A stretch of DNA of 64,000 nucleotides from Aureimonas endophytica (lineage in GTDB: Bacteria > Pseudomonadota > Alphaproteobacteria > Rhizobiales > Rhizobiaceae), in assembly GCF_014642635.1 (NCBI RefSeq), contig NZ_BMIQ01000002.1:310001-374000 (forward strand), in the 5' to 3' direction. Below are positions 28,304-34,902 of the stretch, piece after piece. A program made the translations under genes and the position numbers. Position 1 is the stretch's first letter, and each line of letters begins with the position of its first letter. Under the pieces are notes generated by a model. It did not search any database. It was not told where the DNA came from and saw only the letters and a list, made by a program, of their open reading frames with translations.

Positions 28304-29403
28304 TGCGCCGCCTCCCGTTCGGCCGCGTCCGGCGCGGTGTCGTGATGGCGCCGCATGCGCCGCACGAGGTCGAGTTCGGCCTGGAAGTCGACGTAATGCG
28401 GCAGTTTCAGATGTTCGACGAAGCCGGTGGACTGCACGTTGTCGGCATGGGCGAGGACGAATTCCTCGTCCTGGGCGGGCGCGTTGCGCTCCTCGCCGAA
28501 CTCCTCCGCCCGGAGCGCCCGGTCCACCAGGCTCATCGCCATGGCCTTCCGTTCCGACTGGCCGAAGACGAGGCCGTAGCCGCGCGTGAACTGCGGCGGT
28601 TCGCTGGCCGAGCCCTTGAACTGGTTGACCATCTGGCATTCGGTGAGGCGCAGCTCGCCGATGGCGACGGCAAAGCCGAGTTCCGGCAGCTCGACCTCCA
28701 CGTCGACGAAGCCGATGCGGATCTCGCCGACGAAGGGATGGGTGCGCCCGAAGCCGCGCTGGGTCGAATAGCCGAGCGCCAGGAGAAAGCCCTCGTCGCC
28801 GCGCGCCAGCGCCTGGAGCCGGAGGTCCCGCCCGGCCGGAAAGTCGAGCGGCTCGCGCGTCAGGTCGCCCGGCTCCTCGCCGTTGCCGGAGCCGTCCGGC
28901 TCGATCAGGCCCTCGGCGCCGAGAATGTCGGTGACGCGCGGGCAGGCCATTTCCGCCTCGTCCACTGCGCGCCGGGCGCCGGGCTCCACTGCCGCGTCGC
29001 CGGCCATCGCCGGATCGATCAGGCGATGGGTGTAGTCGAAGGTCGGGCCGAGAAGCTGGCCGCCCGGCAGGTCCTTGAAGGTCGCCGAGACGCGCCGCTC
29101 GATCCGCATCGCTCCGGTGTCGAGCGGCACGGAGGCGCCGAAGCGCGGCAGCGTGGTGCGATAGGCGCGCAGGAGGAAGATCGCCTCGATCAGATCGCCG
29201 TGCGACTGGCGCACCGCCATCGCGGCGAGATCGGTGTCGTAGAGCGAGCCCTCCGCCATGACGCGATCGACCGCGAGGGCGAGCTGGCCGGCGATCTGCT
29301 CCAGGGTCAGGGCCGGCACGTCCCGATCGCCGCGCCGGCGGTCGGCGAGCAGGCGATGGGCATGGGCGATGGCGGTCTCGCCGCCCTTCACCGCGACATA
29401 CAT
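28300..29403 (-). CDS. phnI: C-P lyase core subunit / nucleosidase PhnI
   Basis: A 367-aa subunit that, with PhnG, PhnH and PhnL, displaces adenine from ATP by a phosphonate to form ribose 1-alkylphosphonate triphosphate. The N-terminus MYVAVKGGETAIAHAHRLLA and the block FLLRAYRTTLPRF are family signatures, and the length fits. A central region rich in charged residues precedes FAVAIGELRLTECQMVNQFK. The Pro/Ala/Glu-rich tail is variable. The start lies one base after the phnH stop, and the stop overlaps phnJ. Confidence 0.97.
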   Translation of the reverse strand: MYVAVKGGETAIAHAHRLLADRRRGDRDVPALTLEQIAGQLALAVDRVMAEGSLYDTDLAAMAVRQSHGDLIEAIFLLRAYRTTLPRFGASVPLDTGAMRIERRVSATFKDLPGGQLLGPTFDYTHRLIDPAMAGDAAVEPGARRAVDEAEMACPRVTDILGAEGLIEPDGSGNGEEPGDLTREPLDFPAGRDLRLQALARGDEGFLLALGYSTQRGFGRTHPFVGEIRIGFVDVEVELPELGFAVAIGELRLTECQMVNQFKGSASEPPQFTRGYGLVFGQSERKAMAMSLVDRALRAEEFGEERNAPAQDEEFVLAHADNVQSTGFVEHLKLPHYVDFQAELDLVRRMRRHHDTAPDAAEREAAQ

Positions 29404-29404
29404 G

Positions 29405-30010
29405 TCAGGCCCTCCGGATCTGCGTCGTGCGCGGCAGGGCGAGCGCCCGCGTGCCGCAGGCGAGGATCACGTCGACGCCGCGCGGGAAGAGCGCCTGGTT
29501 GATCGCCCAGTCGGCGAGAAAGGTGTCCGGCAGGCCGCGCGGCGCGAAGCGGGTCGTGGTCTCGATGCCGGGGCCGGCGAGGAGATAGGGCGCGCCGCCG
29601 TCGAGCGCGGCGATGCCGAGGATCAGCGTCGTGGAACGGTCGGGATAGGTCGCCGTGCCGATCGCGAAGCTGCTGAGCGCCGGCAGGTCGGCCCCTTGCG
29701 GCACGAGGGCGAAGCGCGAAAGCTCCGGCCGGTCCATCACCACGGCGCCGGTCTGGAAGGCGATCCAGCCCCGGACGGTCTCGCCGCGCAGCGCCTCGTG
29801 CAGCCAGAGCGGCGTGTCGTAGTCGGCGAGCGTCGCCAGGAGCGCGGCGGCGGCCGGCTCCAGCGGCGCCGGAGCGCCGAGGCGCTCGCCGAAATCGACG
29901 ATTGTGCCGGGGCGGGAAAAGGCGCGCATCGCCCGGTCGAACACGGCCTGCGCATCCGTCACCGGGGCGCGGAAGCCGCGCAGCATGTCCTTGTCGTCCG
30001 GGGATGCCAT
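29405..30010 (-). CDS. phnH: C-P lyase core subunit PhnH
   Basis: A 201-aa subunit of the PhnGHIJ complex, structurally related to PLP-dependent enzymes but without the cofactor (known). Family blocks are FRAPVTDAQAVFDRAMRAFS, ATLADYDTPLWL and GPGIETTTRFAPRGLP. The start overlaps the phnG stop as TGATG and the gene ends one base before phnI, so translation is tightly coupled. Length is typical. Confidence 0.96.
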   Translation of the reverse strand: MASPDDKDMLRGFRAPVTDAQAVFDRAMRAFSRPGTIVDFGERLGAPAPLEPAAAALLATLADYDTPLWLHEALRGETVRGWIAFQTGAVVMDRPELSRFALVPQGADLPALSSFAIGTATYPDRSTTLILGIAALDGGAPYLLAGPGIETTTRFAPRGLPDTFLADWAINQALFPRGVDVILACGTRALALPRTTQIRRA

Positions 30011-30471
30011 CAGTCCTCTCCGCGCACCAGGGTGAAGAAATCGACCTTCGTCGCCGCCGTCTCCTCGGCGCGCGCCCGGCGCGCCGCCGCGCGCTCGGCC
30101 AGCACCGGCGCGACGAGCTCGGCTTCGATCGCCGCGCGCTCGGCCTCGCCCTGCCAGGCGGCGTCGAGACAGGCGGCAAGCCGCGCCTTCTCCGCATCGC
30201 GGCCGAGCACCATGGCATGGCCGAGCCGGCCGTCGGCGAGCCGCACGCTGGCGCGCGTCACGCTCGCCTCGCCGAGATTGAAGGGCGCGCCACCGCCGCC
30301 GATCCGGCCGCGCAGCATGACAAGGCCGATCTCCGGTCCCCGGACGAGGTCGGCGGCGAGGCCCGCCCCCCAGCGGTCCCAGGCCGCGGCGAGGCGCGCC
30401 GTCCCGGCCGCCGCGAAGGCCTCCATCGCGCGCCGGCGCCCGGCTTGATCCTCCGCCACCCTCTCGCTCAT
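30010..30471 (-). CDS. phnG: C-P lyase core subunit PhnG
   Basis: A 153-aa subunit of the C-P lyase core, first gene of phnGHIJKL. Recognised by GPEIGLVMLRGRIGGGGAPFNLGEASVTRASV and the small size of the family. Its 5' side faces phnF across a 113-bp control region holding a 24-bp palindrome and a PhoB-like repeat. The start at 30471 is the only reasonable one, lying 17 bases from the palindrome. Confidence 0.95.
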   Translation of the reverse strand: MSERVAEDQAGRRRAMEAFAAAGTARLAAAWDRWGAGLAADLVRGPEIGLVMLRGRIGGGGAPFNLGEASVTRASVRLADGRLGHAMVLGRDAEKARLAACLDAAWQGEAERAAIEAELVAPVLAERAAARRARAEETAATKVDFFTLVRGED

Positions 30472-30488
30472 ACCGTCGATCCTTTATT

Positions 30489-30512
30489 GTCTATTTGTGT
30501 AGACAAATAGAC
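30489..30512. promoter_or_regulatory. Candidate PhnF operator, perfect 24-bp palindrome
   Basis: Two perfect 10-bp arms, GTCTATTTGT and ACAAATAGAC, flank a GTAG centre between phnG and phnF. The site is AT-rich against a very GC-rich background. GntR/HutC regulators bind such palindromes, with TAGAC half-sites reported for PhnF homologues (family knowledge). For phnG it lies downstream of the likely promoter, so it would act as a roadblock; for phnF it would give autoregulation. Confidence 0.75.
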
Positions 30513-30540
30513 CTTATGCTTGATACTTACTCCCGTCGCG

Positions 30541-30558
30541 GTGACAGAACAATGACGC
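30541..30558 (-). promoter_or_regulatory. Candidate PhoB box for phnG
   Basis: On the minus strand the sequence reads GCGTCAT, four bases, CTGTCAC: two PhoB half-sites at 11-bp spacing. A weak TAAGTA lies 11 bases further toward phnG. The box is about 70 bp upstream of the phnG start, with the palindromic operator between them. It overlaps no coding sequence if phnF starts at 30585. Confidence 0.6.
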
Positions 30559-30584
30559 CGCCGGAATTTTTCGAAGGGGCGCGC

Positions 30585-31331
30585 ATGATCGGCGGAGAAG
30601 ACGGGATCGCGCGCTGGCGCAGCGTCGCGGACGGCATCCGGGGAATGATCGCCGAGGCCGGCGGCGCGCTGGAGCGCCTGCCGGTCGAGGCGGAACTCGC
30701 CGCGCGCTTCGGCGTCAACCGCCATACGGTGCGCCGGGCCATCGCGGCGCTCGCGGCGGAAGGCCTGTTGCGGGCGGAGCGCGGGCGCGGCACCTTCGTC
30801 GCCGCCCGGCCGCCGCGCCTCTCCTATCCGGTCGGCCCGCGCACCCGCTTCTCGGAAAATGTCGCGCGGGCGGCGCGCCGGCCGGGCGGGCGGCTGATTC
30901 GCGCCGATCTGGTGCCCGCCGACGCGGCGCTGGCGGGGCTTCTCGATCTCAGGCCCGGCGCACCGCTGCACCGCCTCGAAACCTTGAGCGTCGCCGATGG
31001 CGTGCCGCTTTCGGTCGGCACCGGCTGGTTCCCGGCGGAGCGCTTTCCCGCCATCGTCGCCGCCTATGCCGAGACCGGCTCGATCACCCTGGCGCTGAAG
31101 GCGCATGGCATCGAGGACTATCGACGGCGCGAGACGCGCGTCACGGCGGAACGGCTGTCGCCGGCCGATGCCGAACTGCTAGCCTCGCCGCCGGACGGTC
31201 TGGCGCTCGTGTCGCATGGCGTCGATGTCGATCTCGGCGGATGCCCGATCCAGGCCAACCGGACGCGCGCCCATGCCGATCGCGTCGAACTCGTCTTCGA
31301 CCACGCCCCGCCGCCGCGTGAAGCGGGGTGA
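30585..31331 (+). CDS. phnF: GntR/HutC-family phosphonate regulator
   Basis: A 248-aa transcriptional repressor of the GntR family, HutC/UTRA subgroup. The winged-helix domain includes LPVEAELAARFGVNRHTVRRAIAALAAEGLL and the wing RGRGTFVA; a UTRA ligand domain follows. The ATG at 30585 is preferred: AAGGGG lies upstream, GIARWRSVADGI follows as in PhnF homologues, and the length is near the 241 aa of E. coli PhnF. Starts at 30516 and 30552 are possible but would lie in the control region. It is divergent from phnG and convergent with a glycosyltransferase gene. The ligand is unknown. Confidence 0.92.
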   Translation: MIGGEDGIARWRSVADGIRGMIAEAGGALERLPVEAELAARFGVNRHTVRRAIAALAAEGLLRAERGRGTFVAARPPRLSYPVGPRTRFSENVARAARRPGGRLIRADLVPADAALAGLLDLRPGAPLHRLETLSVADGVPLSVGTGWFPAERFPAIVAAYAETGSITLALKAHGIEDYRRRETRVTAERLSPADAELLASPPDGLALVSHGVDVDLGGCPIQANRTRAHADRVELVFDHAPPPREAG

Positions 31332-31342
31332 GGGGACACGCA

Positions 31343-32371
31343 TCAGCCGGCGAGGCGCAGGCCGGTGTCCTTCCGCGCCGAACGGGTGGCGGCGTCGAGA
31401 AAGATGTCGGCGCAGAGTTCCCAGCTGAAGGCGCGCGAGCGCTCCAGCGCGTCCTCGCGCCGCAGGGCGAGGGCGCCGAGGCAGGCGGCGCGCAGATCCT
31501 CCGACAGGCAGCCGGCCTTCGTATCGGCGATGACGTCGAGCGGGCCGGGCACCGGGAAGGCCGCCACCGGCACGCCGCAGGCCAGCGCCTCGATCAGGAC
31601 GATGCCGAACGTGTCGGTGCGCGAGGGAAAGACGAAGACGTCGGCGCTCGAATAATAGCGTGCCAGCGCCTCGCCGGTCTGGAGGCCGGCGAAATGCACC
31701 TTCGGATAGCGCTCGATCAGCGCGCCGAGCGACGGGCCGGCGCCGACCACGATCTTCGAGCCGGGCAGATCGAGATCGAGGAAGGCTTCGAGATTCTTTT
31801 CCGGCGCGACGCGCGAGACCGTCAGGAAGACCGGCCCCGGCAGGCCGTGGTCGAGCGGCGGCAGCGGCTTGAACAGCGCGCGGTCGACGCCGCGCGTCCA
31901 GACCGCGAGATTGCGGAAGCCGCGCGTCTCGAGCTCCTGGCGGATGCTGTCCGTCGGTACGAGGCAGGCGCTGGCCGGCGCGTGGAAGCGGCGCAGCAGC
32001 GCATAGGAGAAGGCGTCCGGCACCGGCGCGCGCTTGCGCAGATATTCGGGAAAGCGCGTGTGGAACGAGGTGGTGAAGGCGAGGCCGCGCTGCATCGCCG
32101 CCTTGCGCGCCGCGATGCCGACCGGGCCTTCCGTCGCGATATGGATCGCGTCCGGCCGGAACTCGTCGACGACGCGCCCGACCCGGAAGGCGGTGGCGAG
32201 CGCGAGGCGGATCTCGGGATAGGTCGGGCAGGGAATGGTGCGGAAATCCTTCGGCGCCACGATCCGCACCTCGACGCCGCGCTCGGCCAGTTCCTGGCAG
32301 AGGCTGGTGAGGGTGCGCACGACGCCGTTGACCTGGGGCTCCCAGGCGTCGGTCGCGAGGAGAAGGCGCAT
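31343..32371 (-). CDS. GT4-type glycosyltransferase, possible glycolipid synthase
   Basis: A 342-aa retaining glycosyltransferase of the GT-B fold. The N-terminus RLLLATDAWEPQVNGVVRTL with its Gly loop, TSFHTRFPEYLRKR and the EX7E region FPSRTDTFGIVLIEALACG are those of GT4 enzymes close to plant/bacterial SQDG- and diacylglycerol-glucosyltransferases. The start overlaps the stop of the metallophosphoesterase gene as TGATG, so the two are translationally coupled. Pairing of a glycosyltransferase with a PlcP-type phosphoesterase is known from marine and soil alphaproteobacteria, where they replace phospholipids by glycolipids on phosphate starvation. Sugar donor and acceptor here are inferred. 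Confidence 0.85.
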   Translation of the reverse strand: MRLLLATDAWEPQVNGVVRTLTSLCQELAERGVEVRIVAPKDFRTIPCPTYPEIRLALATAFRVGRVVDEFRPDAIHIATEGPVGIAARKAAMQRGLAFTTSFHTRFPEYLRKRAPVPDAFSYALLRRFHAPASACLVPTDSIRQELETRGFRNLAVWTRGVDRALFKPLPPLDHGLPGPVFLTVSRVAPEKNLEAFLDLDLPGSKIVVGAGPSLGALIERYPKVHFAGLQTGEALARYYSSADVFVFPSRTDTFGIVLIEALACGVPVAAFPVPGPLDVIADTKAGCLSEDLRAACLGALALRREDALERSRAFSWELCADIFLDAATRSARKDTGLRLAG

Positions 32372-33195
32372 CAGGCGGCCTCTTCCAGCGCCGGGACGCC
32401 GAGCGGGACGGAGCCCTGACGACGGCGCGTGGTGGGCACGCTGACCGGCCGCGTCCAGCGGATCAGCTCGAAGGAGCCGTCCTCGCGCTCGCCGATCGCC
32501 GTGCAGCTTTCCACCCAGTCGCCGGTGTTCACATATTGGATGCCGGCGCGCTCGGCGATCTCGGCATGGTGGATATGGCCGCAGATCACGCCGTCGCAGT
32601 CCTGGCGCCGCGCCTCTTCCGCCAGCGCCGTCTCGAAGGCGCCGATGAAGGAAACGGCGTTCTTCACCTTCAGCTTCGCCCAGGACGAGAAGGACCAGTA
32701 GGGGAAGCCGAGCGCCCGGCGCACGCGGTTGAAGACGGAATTGATGGCGATCGCCGCGTCATAGGCCCAGTCGCCGAGATAGGCGATGAGGCGGGCGTTG
32801 CGCACCACCACGTCGAACTCGTCGCCATGCATCACCAGGAAGCGCCGGCCGTCCGCCGTGTGGTGGATGTCGGAGACGCGCACCTCGATGCCGCCGAAAT
32901 GCTGGCCGGGAAAGCCGCGCATGACCTCGTCGTGATTGCCGGGAATGTAGATGATCCGGGCGCCCTTGCGGGCCTTGCGCAGCAGCTTCTGCACCACGTC
33001 GTTATGCGTCTGCGGCCAGTGCCAGGAGCGCTTCAGGCGCCAGCCGTCGAAGATGTCGCCGACGAGGTAGATCGTCTCCGCCTCGTGCACGCGCAGGAAG
33101 TCGATCAGGAGGTCGGCCTGCGCCGCCTTCGATCCGAGATGCACGTCCGAAAGGAACAGCGTGCGGAACTGCCGGATGTCGTCTGAAGGATGCAT
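32371..33195 (-). CDS. LpxH-like metallophosphoesterase, candidate PlcP phospholipase C
   Basis: A 274-aa calcineurin-like phosphoesterase. All metal-binding motifs are intact: LFLSDVHLGSK, LVGDIFDGWRL, IPGNHDEVM, VMHGDEFDVV and CGHIHHAE. Automated annotation would call it UDP-2,3-diacylglucosamine hydrolase. However, alphaproteobacteria generally use LpxI for that step, and LpxH-like proteins of this type include S. meliloti PlcP, a phospholipase C induced by PhoB (established). The coupled glycosyltransferase and TGTCA-type repeats upstream favour the PlcP role. The start at 33195 gives a compact enzyme; a frame continuing to 33468 has no family sequence. Confidence 0.8.
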   Translation of the reverse strand: MHPSDDIRQFRTLFLSDVHLGSKAAQADLLIDFLRVHEAETIYLVGDIFDGWRLKRSWHWPQTHNDVVQKLLRKARKGARIIYIPGNHDEVMRGFPGQHFGGIEVRVSDIHHTADGRRFLVMHGDEFDVVVRNARLIAYLGDWAYDAAIAINSVFNRVRRALGFPYWSFSSWAKLKVKNAVSFIGAFETALAEEARRQDCDGVICGHIHHAEIAERAGIQYVNTGDWVESCTAIGEREDGSFELIRWTRPVSVPTTRRRQGSVPLGVPALEEAA

Positions 33196-33240
33196 GGCCG
33201 CTGACCCCACTGCGGATGACAAGCCAATGCACCAACACGA

Positions 33241-33269
33241 TTTCAGTCGTGTGACAGTCGCGATGATCC
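33241..33269 (-). promoter_or_regulatory. Candidate PhoB box for the phosphoesterase-glycosyltransferase pair
   Basis: Read on the minus strand, GATCATC, CTGTCAC and CTGAAAT follow each other at 11-bp steps, 46 bp before the phosphoesterase start. Only the middle unit is a full match. No good -10 is evident. It lies back-to-back with the stronger box at 33285-33302, so the two could share bound PhoB. Confidence 0.45.
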
Positions 33270-33284
33270 GGGATTTTCTTCGCC

Positions 33285-33318
33285 TGTCATGGAACTGTCT
33301 TGGCTTTCCGCTATGTTC
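33285..33318 (+). promoter_or_regulatory. Strong candidate PhoB-dependent promoter for the exported oxidoreductase
   Basis: CTGTCAT (33285-33291) and CTGTCTT (33296-33302) are direct repeats at 11-bp spacing. TATGTT (33313-33318) follows after exactly ten bases, the arrangement of the classical E. coli pst-type Pho promoter. The predicted transcript would have a leader of about 255 bases before the ATG at 33582. That leader is GC-rich with a GGTCCGG / CCGGACC pairing but no recognised riboswitch. Confidence 0.75.
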
Positions 33319-33581
33319 CTTTTCGAGCAAAGGGTCCGGGTGCTGCCCGGTGTCCGACCCGCCCTGCGGTGCGCCGGACCCCTGCTCAACCCCCGGACCG
33401 TCCCGGCCGGTGCTCTGGCGCCGCTTCCTCGGGCCGCCGCGGGCCGCCTCTATTTCGGCCACCGGCACCGCTCCTCCGCCTTCCGTTCCGCCTTCGCCTT
33501 TCCGTGAGGTCCCTACCGGTCGCGAATCCCTTTCGTCCCTGCCGCGTTCAGCGGCCGACGAGTTGCGAAAGGACGAGCGCC

Positions 33582-34874
33582 ATGGATCATCGCTTCCGGC
33601 CGAGCCGCCGGGGTCTCCTGCAACTGGCCGGCACCGGCGCGGCGGGGCTTCTCGCCGCCTCGCGGGCCTCGGCCGCGTCCTATCCGGCGCCGACGCCCGT
33701 GGATGTCGGGCAGGTCGAGAACGGCAAGGTGAGCTTTCCGAACTGGCGCGCGCCGGCCGATACGCCGAGCGGTCCGCCGCCCGCGCCCCTGCCGCCGGAA
33801 CAGCGTGTCGGCTTCGCCATCGTCGGCCTCGGCCGACTGGCGCTGGAGGAGATCCTGCCGGCCTTCGGCGAGGCGAAGAAGTGCCGGCCTGTCGCGCTTG
33901 TCTCCGGCACGCCGGACAAGCTGAAGGCGGTCGCCGCCCAATATGGCATCGCGCCGGAGCGCTGCCATTCCTACGCGGATTTCGACCGCATCGCCGAGGA
34001 TTCGGCGATCCAGGTCGTCTATGTCGTCCTGCCGAACGGCATGCATCGCGAATATGTCGAGCGCGCCGCCAAGGCCGGCAAGCACGTGCTCTGCGAGAAG
34101 CCGATGGCGACGAACGCGGCCGACGCGCGGGCGATGGTGGCGGCCTGCCAGGCGGCCAGGCGGCATCTGATGGTCGCCTACCGCATCCAGTACGAGCCGC
34201 ACAACCGCCGCGCCCAGCGCTTCGTGCGCGAGGGCACCTTCGGCCGGCTGGTCGGCATGAGCGCCACCAATGTCCAGACCGTGGCGGAAAACGGCACCCA
34301 GCAATGGCGGCACAAGCGCGCCCTGTCCGGCGGCGGCTCGCTGCCGGATATAGGCCTCTACTGCCTCAACACGGCGCGCTTCCTCACCGGCGAGGAGCCG
34401 GTCGAGATCTATGCCACGCAATATGCGCCGCCGAACGATCCGCGCTTCGCCGAGGTGGAGGAGACGATCGCCTTCACTTTGCGCTTTCCCTCGAACTTCA
34501 TCGCCAATTGCTTCGCGAGCTACGGCGCGCGCGACGACAAGCACCAGCGGCTGAACTTCGAGCGCGCCAGCCTCGACATGCCGAACGCCTATTCCTACGA
34601 GGGCCAGCGGCTCACCGTCACCGCCCGTCAGGAGGACGACACCTCGCAGAACGAACTCGTCATCCCGCGCCGCAACCAGTTCGCCGCCGAGATGGATCAC
34701 ATGGCCGACTGCGTCCTCGCCGATCGCCGGCCGCGCACGCCGGGCGAGGAGGGCGTGCAGGACCATGTGCTGATGGAGGCGATCTATCGCGCGGCGGCGA
34801 GCGGCATGCCGGTGCGCCTGGAGCCGGTGGCCGGCCTCGACGCCTTTCGCGGGCCGCCCCTCGCCGCCGATTAG
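33582..34874 (+). CDS. Tat-exported Gfo/Idh/MocA oxidoreductase
   Basis: A 430-aa NAD(P)-dependent oxidoreductase like glucose-fructose oxidoreductase. The ATG at 33582 has AAAGGA upstream. A twin-arginine signal (PSRRGLLQLAG, cleavage near ASAASY) predicts folded export with bound cofactor, as in Zymomonas GFOR. A Pro-rich linker leads to the Rossmann motif VGFAIVGLGRLALEEILPAF. The family EKP motif is VLCEKPMATN, and GGGSLPDIGLYCLN matches the GFOR catalytic segment. It stands alone and is preceded by a strong PhoB-type promoter. Why such an enzyme would answer phosphate limitation is unknown; the substrate is inferred to be a sugar or polyol. Confidence 0.9.
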   Translation: MDHRFRPSRRGLLQLAGTGAAGLLAASRASAASYPAPTPVDVGQVENGKVSFPNWRAPADTPSGPPPAPLPPEQRVGFAIVGLGRLALEEILPAFGEAKKCRPVALVSGTPDKLKAVAAQYGIAPERCHSYADFDRIAEDSAIQVVYVVLPNGMHREYVERAAKAGKHVLCEKPMATNAADARAMVAACQAARRHLMVAYRIQYEPHNRRAQRFVREGTFGRLVGMSATNVQTVAENGTQQWRHKRALSGGGSLPDIGLYCLNTARFLTGEEPVEIYATQYAPPNDPRFAEVEETIAFTLRFPSNFIANCFASYGARDDKHQRLNFERASLDMPNAYSYEGQRLTVTARQEDDTSQNELVIPRRNQFAAEMDHMADCVLADRRPRTPGEEGVQDHVLMEAIYRAAASGMPVRLEPVAGLDAFRGPPLAAD

Positions 34875-34902
34875 GACGGGGGAAGGGGCGGCTCCGACTT
34901 TG

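Noticed and set aside
32371-33195. Plain assignment as LpxH for lipid A synthesis
   Set aside because: Motifs fit the wider family, but alphaproteobacterial LpxI, the coupled glycosyltransferase and the Pho-like context make PlcP more likely. The alternative is kept open.
33341-33507. Possible 54-aa small protein from a GTG in the leader of the exported oxidoreductase
   Set aside because: AAAGGG lies upstream, but the peptide is Pro/Ala/Arg-rich without a domain or signal, and such frames arise by chance at this GC content.
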